This document shows, piece after piece, positions 17,024-25,615 of a DNA stretch of 64,000 nucleotides. The position numbers were made by a program, and so were the translations under genes. Source of the stretch: Alloactinosynnema sp. L-07 (GTDB lineage Bacteria > Actinomycetota > Actinomycetes > Mycobacteriales > Pseudonocardiaceae). Position 1 is the first letter of the stretch. Every line of letters starts with the position of its first letter. The notes under the pieces are model-generated. The model had not been told where the DNA came from. It searched no databases and saw only the letters and a program-made list of their open reading frames with translations. The stretch spans positions 2,976,001 through 3,040,000 of the forward strand of contig NZ_LN850107.1 in NCBI RefSeq assembly GCF_900070365.1, given 5' to 3'.

Positions 17024-17949
17024 GCGGTTGCCTTTCCGGCGAACGCGCGGCGCAGTGCGGCCGCGGCCCGCTCGTGTGCGGTGGAGCTGATGCTGAGCTG
17101 GTCGACCAGCAGGGCGAAGAATCCGTGGATCTGGCCGTCGTAGCGGACCAGTTCGACCGGCACGCCCGCGTCGAGCAGCCGGTGGGCGTACTGCTCGCCC
17201 TCGTCGCGCAGGACGTCGAACTCGGCGGTCATGACGAGCGCGGGCGGCAGCCCGGACAGGTCCGGCGCCAACAGCGGCGACAGGTAGGGCGACTCCAGGT
17301 CCGCGGGCGCGGCCGGGTACTGCTCGAAGAACCACTCCATGCTGGCGCGGTCGAGGAAATGGCCGGTCGCGAAGTCCACATAGGACGGCCGGTCGCCCGG
17401 CGGGGCGGTGACCGGTGCGGCCAGAACCTGCAGCGCGATCGCCGGGCCACCGCGATCGCGGGAGATCAGCGACGCGACGGCGGCCAGGTTGCCGCCCGCG
17501 CTCTCCCCCGCCACCGCGACCCGCGACCCGTCGACGCCGTCCAGTCCCGCCGCCCACACCAGAGCGGCGTAGGCGTCCTCGGCGGCGGCCGGGAACCGGT
17601 GCTCCGGCGCGAGCCGGTAGTCCACCGACACCACGACCGCGCCGACCGACGCGCAGAGCACGCGGCAGGTGGCCTCGTTCTCGTCCAGCGAGCCGATGAC
17701 CCAGCCGCCGCCGTGGAACCACACCAGCACCGGGAACGGGCCATCGCCCTGCGGCCGGTAGACCCGCACGGGCACCCTGCCATCGGTCGCGGTGTCCTCG
17801 ACCGACCCCACCGGGCGCAGGTTCGGCGACGGCTGCCAGTTCGCGGCGAACGACGCCCGCATCTCCGTGGCCGACAGCGTCTGTGGGACCAGCCCGCCCG
17901 CCACCGCCGTCGCGTCGATCACCGCCTGTACTTCCGGGTGCAAGGGCAT
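17020..17949 (-). CDS. HSL-family alpha/beta hydrolase (esterase/lipase)
   Basis: A 309-residue hormone-sensitive-lipase-type esterase. All signatures are present: the oxyanion HGGG in WFHGGGWVIG, nucleophile Ser in GESAGG, Asp in MTAEFDVLRDEG and His in GQIHGFF. GGAGGA precedes the ATG at 17949. It follows the dimethylformamidase-like gene with a 1-base gap in the operon. It may hydrolyse an ester or lactone intermediate of the pathway. Confidence 0.9.
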   Translation of the reverse strand: MPLHPEVQAVIDATAVAGGLVPQTLSATEMRASFAANWQPSPNLRPVGSVEDTATDGRVPVRVYRPQGDGPFPVLVWFHGGGWVIGSLDENEATCRVLCASVGAVVVSVDYRLAPEHRFPAAAEDAYAALVWAAGLDGVDGSRVAVAGESAGGNLAAVASLISRDRGGPAIALQVLAAPVTAPPGDRPSYVDFATGHFLDRASMEWFFEQYPAAPADLESPYLSPLLAPDLSGLPPALVMTAEFDVLRDEGEQYAHRLLDAGVPVELVRYDGQIHGFFALLVDQLSISSTAHERAAAALRRAFAGKATA

Positions 17950-17950
17950 G

Positions 17951-20044
17951 TCAGTCCTCCTTGGTCTCGCCCACGCCGAACCGCCGCAGCACGGCGGCGG
18001 TCACGCGGGACACGTCGTTGTCGTCGCCCGCGTGCGACAGCGCGCCGCACCAGCCGATGGATCCGGTGGCGAACACGGCGCCGCCGCCGGGGGTGTCCAG
18101 CCAGGTCAGGTCGGCCCGCCGCCGGTCGACGGGGTCGCCGAGCGGGTGCGGGATGGCCGGACCGGTGTCGCCGGACATGTAGTTGTCGCCGAGCATCGCC
18201 CTGGCCAGCAGCACCACCCCGGGCGGGCTGCCGAGCAGCGGGTCGATGCCGTCGGTCTCGAACGAGGCCGCCCCGCCCATCACGGCGCCGTGGTCGCCCA
18301 GCGGCGCGGTGACACCGGCCATGACCGGGTGGTCGGAGTGGATCTCGCCGTAGGACCCGCCGGTCGCCATGCCCGCGGCGGTGGTGCCGATGCCGAAGAG
18401 CCGGTGCGGCGAGCGGCCACGCTCGGCCCACAGGCCGCCGGGTTCGCCGGTGCTGGCGAGCACCAGTTCACCGGGCTCGCACTCCCAGGTCCGCACACCG
18501 CTGTACCCGCGGCGCAGCTCGGCGATGTGCGGGGCCTGCGGCGCGATCGCGGTCACCCAGTACGCGCCATTGCCGCCGAGGTAGCCGAGGTTGCCACCCG
18601 CGTCGAGGTACGCGTAGGCACTGTCCATCATGGACGTCGTCCAGTATTCGGGGTGGCTGCCGGTGATCACGGCCCGGTAGCCGTCCAGAATGGACGGATC
18701 GGCGTGCAGGTCGTGGTCGGTGACCACGTCGAACGCGATGCCCTGCCTGCGCAGCCAGCCCACCAGGTGCAGGTCCTCGCTGTACTGGTGCGGGGACCGG
18801 GTGTAGCGGAACACGTGGTCGTCGCGCATCCCCAGCAGCGGCCGCAGCAGCGACGCGGTGGCCACGCCGCTGCCGTCGGTGTGCCGGTCGTACAGGCTGT
18901 GCAGCGTGTTGTCCCTGGCGAACGGCGCGGCGACCTCGGCCGGGTCCTCCGGCGCGAACGGCTGGAACAGGTGGTCGAGCGCGTACGCTAGGTAGCTCAG
19001 CGTCGGCACCACCAGGCACAGGTCGGCCTGCCGGGAGACCGGTCGCACGAACACCGGCAGCCGGTCCGTGCCCGCCGCCGACGCCAGCTCGACGGCATAG
19101 CAGCCGGTGGGCAGGTCGGACGGCAGGTCGAGGCGGTGGGCGTCCCAGCCGCAGTCGGACAGATCGTCGCTGTGGAAGTGCACGGCGCCGTAGCCGGTGT
19201 CGGCGAAGCGCCAGTCCAGCACCTGCCCGTCCCAGTCGGGTCCGGTGACCGCGCGCAGCGGGTGGTTGCGCAGCGTCCCATGGTGGCCGCCGACCACCTC
19301 CAGCATCCGGTCGCCCGCGATGCCGTGGGCGAGGTCCCAGTGCGCCCGCGGCACGTCGGCGCCGTCGGACACCCGGTCGAAGACCATGGGGCTCGCCAGC
19401 TTGCCGTCGAGGTGACCGGTCCGGACCCCGTCGACGAACCGTGCGGCCAGCAGGAGCGGGGCCGCCCCGGCGACCAGCGCGCCGCCGCCGGGCGCCACCG
19501 TCTCGTGGACCGGCTCCTCGTCGGTCAGCCGGTCGCGCGGGGTCACCGTGACCCGGACGCCGTCGGCGCCATGGGACCCGACGACCCGGTACCACCGCCG
19601 CAGCCGCAGCGCGGGCCCCGTGGCCCGGACGATCCCCGAGTCGGTACGGCAGGCGAACTCGACACGCCCGTCGGCAAGCAGGGCCAGCTCGGCGTGCGGG
19701 CCGTCGTCCGCGTCACCCTGGCTCACCAGGCCCGCCCGGTCGGCCGGGAGCGCCGTGGGCCACACCCACACCGCGAACGTCACCGCCGCGCCCAGGTCGG
19801 GCGGCCGGGAGACGTGACCGTAGGAACCGTGGTCGATGCTCTGGTGCGGCACCGAGACCGCCACCGGGTCGGTGAGCGGGGTGTGCACCGGATTCGCCCC
19901 GTCATGGTCGACGCGCAGCAGCCGCATGGTCACGTCCGGGTCGACGGAGCTGGCCGAGACGGCCACCGTCTCGCCGGGCGCGTAGTTGAGGCGGTCGGTG
20001 TAGCCGACGACGGCGGCGTGGGTGTGGTCGACGAGTCTGGCCAC
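17951..20044 (-). CDS. N,N-dimethylformamidase large-subunit-like protein
   Basis: The 697-residue protein combines a LamG/concanavalin-like domain (about residues 85-225) with a C-terminal DmfA2-type domain (about 330-690) carrying the diagnostic ITGSHPEYWT. In Paracoccus dimethylformamidase the iron is held by two Tyr and the Glu of this HPE motif; here the Glu is present and suitable Tyr residues lie in LSYLAY and SPHQYSED. The enzyme class hydrolyses small amides. No gene for the small subunit DmfA1 is seen nearby. It starts with GTG at 20044, 3 bases after the SDR. In this operon it may release an amine from an amide precursor; the true substrate is unknown. Confidence 0.82.
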   Translation of the reverse strand: MARLVDHTHAAVVGYTDRLNYAPGETVAVSASSVDPDVTMRLLRVDHDGANPVHTPLTDPVAVSVPHQSIDHGSYGHVSRPPDLGAAVTFAVWVWPTALPADRAGLVSQGDADDGPHAELALLADGRVEFACRTDSGIVRATGPALRLRRWYRVVGSHGADGVRVTVTPRDRLTDEEPVHETVAPGGGALVAGAAPLLLAARFVDGVRTGHLDGKLASPMVFDRVSDGADVPRAHWDLAHGIAGDRMLEVVGGHHGTLRNHPLRAVTGPDWDGQVLDWRFADTGYGAVHFHSDDLSDCGWDAHRLDLPSDLPTGCYAVELASAAGTDRLPVFVRPVSRQADLCLVVPTLSYLAYALDHLFQPFAPEDPAEVAAPFARDNTLHSLYDRHTDGSGVATASLLRPLLGMRDDHVFRYTRSPHQYSEDLHLVGWLRRQGIAFDVVTDHDLHADPSILDGYRAVITGSHPEYWTTSMMDSAYAYLDAGGNLGYLGGNGAYWVTAIAPQAPHIAELRRGYSGVRTWECEPGELVLASTGEPGGLWAERGRSPHRLFGIGTTAAGMATGGSYGEIHSDHPVMAGVTAPLGDHGAVMGGAASFETDGIDPLLGSPPGVVLLARAMLGDNYMSGDTGPAIPHPLGDPVDRRRADLTWLDTPGGGAVFATGSIGWCGALSHAGDDNDVSRVTAAVLRRFGVGETKED

Positions 20045-20047
20045 GGG

Positions 20048-20770
20048 TCAGCCCTTCAGCAGTTGGCCGCCCTCCACGGGCAGCACGGTTCCGGTGATGT
20101 GCGCGGCATCGGCCAGCAGCAGGACCGACGGCACGATGTCGTCGGTGGTCGCGATGCGGCCGAGCGGGATTCGGTCGGTCCAGTACGCCTTCGCCGCCGG
20201 GTCCGCCATGGCGGCGGCGGTCAGCGGCGTCTCCACCGGCCCCGGCGCCACCGCGTTGACCCGGATGCCCTGGGCCGCGTACTCCAGCGCGGCGGAGCGG
20301 GTCAGCGCGTTGACCGCGGCCTTGGTGGCCTCGTAGTGACCCAGGCCCACGGTCGGCTGGAACGCGCCCGCCGAGCTGATGTGGACGATCGCCCCGCCGC
20401 GCCCGGCCATGGCCGCAGCGACGACCCGGGTGACCAGGAAGGTGCCCCGGACGTTGACGGCGAGCACGGTGTCCAGCACGTCGACGGGCAGGTCGGCCAT
20501 CGGTCCGCCGCCACCGACGACACCGGCGGTATGCACGCACACGTCCACCGGCCCCAGCTCAGCGCCGACCGTGGCCACGGCCGCCCGAACCGACGCCTCG
20601 TCCCGCACGTCCAGCGCCACGCCCAGCCCGCCGATCGCGGCGGCGTGCCTCGCGGCCGCCTCCGCATCGAGGTCGGCTACCGCGACCCGGTCTCCCAGGG
20701 CGGCGAAGGCGGCGGCGATCGCGCCGCCGATGCCGCCCGCGCCCCCGGTGACCAGGACCGTCCGCGCCAT
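20048..20770 (-). CDS. Short-chain dehydrogenase/reductase
   Basis: A 240-residue classical SDR with GGAGGIG near residue 9, the NAG position reading HTAG, Ser in VHISSAG and Tyr-Lys in YEATK near 152, followed by NAVAPGPVETPL. All catalytic residues are present. The ATG is joined to the methyltransferase stop as TGATG, so translation is coupled. It probably oxidises or reduces an alcohol/ketone intermediate; the substrate is unknown. Confidence 0.88.
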   Translation of the reverse strand: MARTVLVTGGAGGIGGAIAAAFAALGDRVAVADLDAEAAARHAAAIGGLGVALDVRDEASVRAAVATVGAELGPVDVCVHTAGVVGGGGPMADLPVDVLDTVLAVNVRGTFLVTRVVAAAMAGRGGAIVHISSAGAFQPTVGLGHYEATKAAVNALTRSAALEYAAQGIRVNAVAPGPVETPLTAAAMADPAAKAYWTDRIPLGRIATTDDIVPSVLLLADAAHITGTVLPVEGGQLLKG

Positions 20771-21726
20771 CAGACGGCCTCGGCGATCACGACGCGCGGG
20801 CTGCCCGGGACGGCTCGGACCTCGGACACCCGCCAGCCGGTCTCGGCCAGCCAGCCGCGCACCTCGTCCTCCGGGTACACCACGGTCCCGTCGATGACCA
20901 GGTACTCCCCCGCCAGCACGGGGTCGAGCCCGCGTCCGTCGGCGGCGTCGAGCAGGAAGTCCAGCACCAGCAGCGTCGCGCCCGGCTCGACGGCGCCGCG
21001 CGCGGCCCGCAGGATGGTCCGGTTCTGCTCGGCGTCGAAGCGGTGGATCACGTGCTCCAGCAGCACCGCGTCGTAGGTGCCGGGCACGGCGTCGGTCAGC
21101 GGGTCGGCCTCGGCGAAGGTGATCCGGTCGGCGACGTCGGCGGGCAGCGTGCCCCGGACCATGTCGAGGAAGTCGGCCGTGGTGACGAACGAGCCGCGCA
21201 GCCCGGGCACCTGCCGGGCCGCCTCGGTGAGGAACGCGGTCGACAGGCCGCCCAGGTCAAGCACGTTGGTGTGCGGGGAGAAATCGTAGACCTCGGCGAG
21301 TTGCACCGCGTGCAGCGAATTGTAGGTCTGCACGCCGCCCATGAAGGCGGCCATGTTCGACTCGTCCAGCACGAACGGGCCAGGCTTCGCCGTGCGCATC
21401 GACTCGGTGTAGTGCTGCCAGTGCGGGTAGGACATGGTGTCCCAGAACGCCAGCCACGGCCGCAGGTCCAGGCCGTCGCCACCGGCGAGGTAGGCCGAGG
21501 TGACCTCGGTGTTCGCGTAGACACCGTCCGAATAGGACACCAGGCCCATGCCGACCATGGCGTCGGCCAGGATGCGGGTCGAGCGCTCTGGGAGGCCCGC
21601 GCGCGCGGCCACCTCGGCCGACGTGCCGGGCAGCGCGGCGAACACGCCGAGCTCGGCGGCGGCGAAGAGCTGCTTGGCCGCCATGAAGCCGGACGCGGCG
21701 GCCACCAGCGGGGTCGGGTCGGTCAT
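20770..21726 (-). CDS. SAM-dependent O-methyltransferase (plant OMT/CrtF-like fold)
   Basis: A 318-residue methyltransferase with a winged-helix dimerisation domain (residues 1-95, AAELGVFAALPG) and a Rossmann domain with the SAM loop NVLDLGG and the phrase LLEHVIHRF near the active site. The family methylates small phenols and polyketides, but some members demethylate or act on other groups. A methyltransferase inside a breakdown operon is odd and may point to O-methylation as protection of a catechol, or to a repurposed fold. The start overlaps the alcohol dehydrogenase stop. Confidence 0.85.
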   Translation of the reverse strand: MTDPTPLVAAASGFMAAKQLFAAAELGVFAALPGTSAEVAARAGLPERSTRILADAMVGMGLVSYSDGVYANTEVTSAYLAGGDGLDLRPWLAFWDTMSYPHWQHYTESMRTAKPGPFVLDESNMAAFMGGVQTYNSLHAVQLAEVYDFSPHTNVLDLGGLSTAFLTEAARQVPGLRGSFVTTADFLDMVRGTLPADVADRITFAEADPLTDAVPGTYDAVLLEHVIHRFDAEQNRTILRAARGAVEPGATLLVLDFLLDAADGRGLDPVLAGEYLVIDGTVVYPEDEVRGWLAETGWRVSEVRAVPGSPRVVIAEAV

Positions 21727-22841
21727 CACATCTCCATTCCGGGGTCGACGACGGCCTTCACCGCGGCCATCGACGCCATGTCCTTGATCGCCTGGTCCGC
21801 ACCGGCCAGGCCCACTGGGTCGCCGTACATGGCGTCCCAGTCGAACCGGCCGCTGAAGGCGGCCAGGAAGCGCAGCGCGCGGGCGAGGTCGCCCACGTCG
21901 CCGTTGAGTGAGCCGACGACCCTGATCTCGCGGCTCATCACCACGTCCATCGGCACCGCGGACGCGTGCGGACCGGCCAGGCCGACCACGACGTGCGTCC
22001 CGCGCTGCCCGCACATCAGCACGCCCTCGCGGTTGGCGCTGGGCGCGCCCGCGAAGTCCAGCACCAGGTCGGCGCCGCGGGCTCCGGTCAGCTCCTCGAC
22101 CATCGCCACCCGCTCGTCGGCGTCCGGCACGGCCGTCACGTCGATCGCGGTGTCCGCGCCGTAGGCCTTGGCCAGGTCCAGCCGGTTCGCCGGGGCGCCC
22201 AGGGTGATCACCTGACCCGCGCCCGCCGCCCGGGCCAGCGCGGTGCCGACCAGGCCCAGCGGGCCCGCGCCCTGGACGACGACGGTCGAGCCGGGCTCGA
22301 CGCCGCCCGCGTTGGCGAAGGCGCGCACCACGGTCTTGACCGCGCAGCCCGCCGAGGCCGCCCACGTGTCGGGCATGTCGTCGGCGAGCACCAACCGGTG
22401 CGCGCCAGGCGGCACGTAGACGTACTCGGCCAGGCCGCCGACCACGTAGGGCCACTGGTCGGCGCGCTGGGCGAAGCCGTAGCCACGCTCGACGCACAGC
22501 ACCGGCTCACGCAGCACGGCGCAGCCGTGGCAGTGCCCGCAGACCGACTCCGACCACACGATCCGGCTGCCGATCACCACCGGCCTGCCCACCGCGTCGC
22601 GCTCGTCCGGCGACCCGAGGGCCACCACCTCGCCAGCCATCTCGTGCCCGAGCACGATCGGCAGCGCCACGAACGGCATGACGCCCTGCCACAGGTGCGC
22701 GTCGGTGCCGCACAGCGTCGTCCGGGTGATTCGCACGATCGCCGCGCCCGCAGGCAGCTCCTCGGGCAGGGGCAGCTCGGTGAGCTCCAGCGGCGCGTTG
22801 AACGCGCGCAGCACGGCCGCCTTGGTCACGGTCGGTCTCAT
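21726..22841 (-). CDS. Zinc-dependent alcohol dehydrogenase (MDR family)
   Basis: The 371-residue MDR enzyme has catalytic zinc ligands in TLCGTDAH and LGHEMAGEV, the four-Cys structural zinc lobe CGHCHGC plus a Cys further on, and a nucleotide loop GAGPLGLVG near residue 195. It would oxidise an alcohol with NAD(P). It overlaps the dienelactone hydrolase gene by ATGA at its start. The role in the operon is inferred from position only. Confidence 0.88.
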   Translation of the reverse strand: MRPTVTKAAVLRAFNAPLELTELPLPEELPAGAAIVRITRTTLCGTDAHLWQGVMPFVALPIVLGHEMAGEVVALGSPDERDAVGRPVVIGSRIVWSESVCGHCHGCAVLREPVLCVERGYGFAQRADQWPYVVGGLAEYVYVPPGAHRLVLADDMPDTWAASAGCAVKTVVRAFANAGGVEPGSTVVVQGAGPLGLVGTALARAAGAGQVITLGAPANRLDLAKAYGADTAIDVTAVPDADERVAMVEELTGARGADLVLDFAGAPSANREGVLMCGQRGTHVVVGLAGPHASAVPMDVVMSREIRVVGSLNGDVGDLARALRFLAAFSGRFDWDAMYGDPVGLAGADQAIKDMASMAAVKAVVDPGMEM

Positions 22842-23578
22842 GCCGCCCCCTCACGGTCGAGGAAGCCGAGGACTCTGTCCCACGCGTCGGCGGCGTTGGC
22901 CGCCTGGTCGGGCAGCGCGCCGTCGAAGAACGAGTGCGGCGCGTCCGCGTAGAGGTGGAACTCGTACGGCACGCCCGCGAGCGCGAGGGTCGCCTTGAAG
23001 GCCCTGGCCTCGTCCTCTGAGGTCAGCATGTCCGCGCCGGCGGCCAGCACCAGGACCGGTGCCCGCATGCTCGGCACGAGGTCCGCGCACTCCGACGGCC
23101 TGCCGTAGAACCCGACCGCGCCCGCGAGCCGCGACTCCAGCGCCGACTGCGCCCACGAGATTGCCCCGCCGACACAGAAACCGACGGTGAACGGCGCCGC
23201 GACGCCGAGCGAAAGCAGGTGGTCGACCGCGGCGGTGACATCGGCCCCGGTCTGCTCCGGCCGCAGCCGCACGACGTGGGCGAACCCGTCGAAGTCGGGG
23301 CCGCGCTCGTCGACGTCGGCCGTGCGCCCGTAGTAGTCGAGCGCGACGGCGGTGACACCGGCCTCTGCGAAACGCCGGGCCAGGTCCCGGTAGAACCGGT
23401 GCAGACCGCGGACGTCGGGCAGGAGCACGACACCGCGACCGGTCGGCCGCTCGGGCACCGCCTGGTAGGCCAGGAAGCGGGTGCCGTCGGCCGAGGTGAG
23501 CCGCAGCTCCGCCTCGTCGGCGACGGCCCCCGCCGCCCCGGGCGGGGCGGGCGGGTGCGACTGGTCACCGTGACACAT
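22838..23578 (-). CDS. Dienelactone hydrolase family protein
   Basis: A 246-residue alpha/beta hydrolase with the Cys nucleophile in VGFCVGG, which separates DLH proteins from Ser hydrolases, and the His in DAPHSFFD. The short leader MCHGDQSHPP is typical of actinobacterial members. These enzymes open lactones formed in aromatic ring breakdown. GGAAGGGAAAG lies before the ATG at 23578, 16 bases behind the permease gene. Confidence 0.87.
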   Translation of the reverse strand: MCHGDQSHPPAPPGAAGAVADEAELRLTSADGTRFLAYQAVPERPTGRGVVLLPDVRGLHRFYRDLARRFAEAGVTAVALDYYGRTADVDERGPDFDGFAHVVRLRPEQTGADVTAAVDHLLSLGVAAPFTVGFCVGGAISWAQSALESRLAGAVGFYGRPSECADLVPSMRAPVLVLAAGADMLTSEDEARAFKATLALAGVPYEFHLYADAPHSFFDGALPDQAANAADAWDRVLGFLDREGAA

Positions 23579-23594
23579 GGGTCTTTCCCTTCCG

Positions 23595-24461
23595 TCAGGC
23601 GGGCTCGTCCCAGCGGTCCCGGCGCCGCGTCCACACGAGGACGACCAGGATCACCAGGAACGGCAGGACACCGCGGTACTGCTGGAGTTGGACGATGGTG
23701 CTGGCCAGGCCCTGGAGGACACCGAGGGCGACGCCGCCGACGAAGGTCCACAGGAAGCCGTGGAACCCGCCGACGAGGGCGGCGGCCAGCGCCGGGGTGA
23801 TGAGCAGGACCTGCGAGCCGAAGTCGCTGGCCAGGGTCGGGGCGACGATCATGATGGCCAGCGCGCTGGCCGCCCCGGCCGTCGCCCACACCACCATGGC
23901 CAGCCGGGGCACGCGCACCCCGGCCAGCTCCGCGGTGGTCGGCCGCTCGGCGGCGGCCCGCAGCAGCAGGCCGATCCGGGTGCGGCGCAGCAGGACGGCG
24001 GGCAGGACCGCGAACAGGATGGCCAGGACCATGGTGACCACGGCGGTCCAGGTGACGACGACCCCGCCCACTGTCAGCGCGGGGGCGTCGAACGGGTTGG
24101 GGAAACGGTGCGGGTGCTGCGCCCCGAACAGGCGCAGCCCGACCGCCACGAGTCCGATGTAGACCGCGATGGTGACCGCGGCCTTCACCCCTTCGCCCGC
24201 CTCGGAGAACCAGCGGACCATGACGACGCCGAGACCCATGTGCAGCACGGCCGCGGCCACCAGGCCCAGCGGCACGGCGAGCACGAGCGGGATTCCGGCC
24301 TCGTACAGCACGACCATGGTGAAGGCGCCGATGGCGCCGACCGCGGCCTGGGCGAAGTTCACCACCGCGACCAGGCGGTAGGTGAGCAGCGTCGACAGAC
24401 CCATCAGGGCGTACGCCCCGCCGGTGGCCAGTCCCGCGATCGCGGCGGAGAGCTGGAGCAT
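23595..24461 (-). CDS. Branched-chain-type ABC permease (LivH)
   Basis: A 288-residue inner membrane protein with about eight hydrophobic segments, the phrase GGAYALMGLSTLLTYR at the start and the LivH-type coupling loop GIGLLLRAAAERPTTAELAGV. It forms the transmembrane channel of a HAAT importer together with the permease half of the LivM-LivG fusion. Its start is joined to the binding-protein stop as TGATG. Confidence 0.9.
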   Translation of the reverse strand: MLQLSAAIAGLATGGAYALMGLSTLLTYRLVAVVNFAQAAVGAIGAFTMVVLYEAGIPLVLAVPLGLVAAAVLHMGLGVVMVRWFSEAGEGVKAAVTIAVYIGLVAVGLRLFGAQHPHRFPNPFDAPALTVGGVVVTWTAVVTMVLAILFAVLPAVLLRRTRIGLLLRAAAERPTTAELAGVRVPRLAMVVWATAGAASALAIMIVAPTLASDFGSQVLLITPALAAALVGGFHGFLWTFVGGVALGVLQGLASTIVQLQQYRGVLPFLVILVVLVWTRRRDRWDEPA

Positions 24462-25615
24462 CAGGAACCCGGGATCGTGATGAAGCCGTCGCCGACCGAG
24501 ACCCACCGCGAGTTCTCCAGGCGCACCATCTTCGACGCCTGGTTCGGGGCGTGCTTGTCGGCGGGGCCGAAGGCGAACGGCGTGCCCAGCATCGGGTTGG
24601 TGATCGGCGCCATGTCGCGCAGGGCGGCGTTGACCGAGTCGCGGGTGACCTCGCCCTTGATGGAGCGCAGGACGGCCACGAGGAACGTCGCGGCCAGGTA
24701 GCCGCCCTGCGAGAACGCGGTCGCGGGCTGCTTGGCCTTCGCGACGGTGGAGCGCCAGTCGGCGTTGGCCGGGGACTCGACGGTGAACGGCTCGAACTCG
24801 CTGCCCGCGTGGATCTTCAGGCCGAGCCCGCCGACGGCCTTGGCGACGCTGTCGGTGTAGGCCGGGGCGAGCAGGAGGAAGTCGACGTCGGTCATGCCCT
24901 GGGTCTTGGCGGCCTGCAGCCACGGTACGACGAGCTGCTCGGCCGGATTGAACAGGATCGCGTCGCAGCCCGCCTGCTTGGCCTTGAGCAGGTACGGCGT
25001 GAGGTCGCCGGACTGCTGCACGGTCATGTCGTTGACGACCAGCTTCTGGTCGCTGATGCGCTCCCAGTCGCCGAGGGCGGACTTGATCGCGTCCTCCGAG
25101 CCGGGCAGCACGACGGTGAAGTTGCAGACGGACTTGGCGCCCAGGTCCTTCGACGCGAACAGCAGCACGGCGGTCATCAGGGTGAACGGGCCGACGTTGA
25201 CGGGGGCGATGTTGGGGCTCTGGAAGCACTTCGGCGACGCCCCGACGGCCATGATCGAGTGGATCTTGGTCTGCCGGTAGTACGCGTCGTTGACGTCGCA
25301 GTCGGTGAAGCTGGCCGACCCGGCCATGGCCACGACCCCGGCGGAGTCGAGCTCGCGGGCCACCTGGGCGGTGCGCTGCGGGTTGCCAGCGTCGTCCTTG
25401 ATGACGTACTCGATCTTCTTGCCGTTGACGCCGCCGTTGGCGTTGGCGTCGTCGAACACCTGCTGGGCGGTCTTCACGACCTCGGCGGTGATGAAGTTGC
25501 CGGTGAGCCCGGCGATAGCGCCGACCTTGATCGTGCCGTCGTCGGTCGACGAACAGCCCGCGAGGACGGAGGTGGCGAGGACGGCCGTCAGCGCGACGGA
25601 GAGATGCGCTCTCAT
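24461..25615 (-). CDS. ABC transporter substrate-binding lipoprotein (HAAT family)
   Basis: A 384-residue type I periplasmic binding protein. Residues 1-20 are a signal peptide ending in the lipobox VLAGC, so Cys21 is lipidated. The mature part begins IKVGAIAGLTGNF and shows VFDDANANGGVNG, normal for amino-acid/amide binding proteins of the Liv type. The ATG at 25615 overlaps the preceding stop (ATGA). Ligand cannot be read from sequence; its amine oxidase operon suggests an aromatic amine, amide or amino acid. Confidence 0.9.
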   Translation of the reverse strand: MRAHLSVALTAVLATSVLAGCSSTDDGTIKVGAIAGLTGNFITAEVVKTAQQVFDDANANGGVNGKKIEYVIKDDAGNPQRTAQVARELDSAGVVAMAGSASFTDCDVNDAYYRQTKIHSIMAVGASPKCFQSPNIAPVNVGPFTLMTAVLLFASKDLGAKSVCNFTVVLPGSEDAIKSALGDWERISDQKLVVNDMTVQQSGDLTPYLLKAKQAGCDAILFNPAEQLVVPWLQAAKTQGMTDVDFLLLAPAYTDSVAKAVGGLGLKIHAGSEFEPFTVESPANADWRSTVAKAKQPATAFSQGGYLAATFLVAVLRSIKGEVTRDSVNAALRDMAPITNPMLGTPFAFGPADKHAPNQASKMVRLENSRWVSVGDGFITIPGS

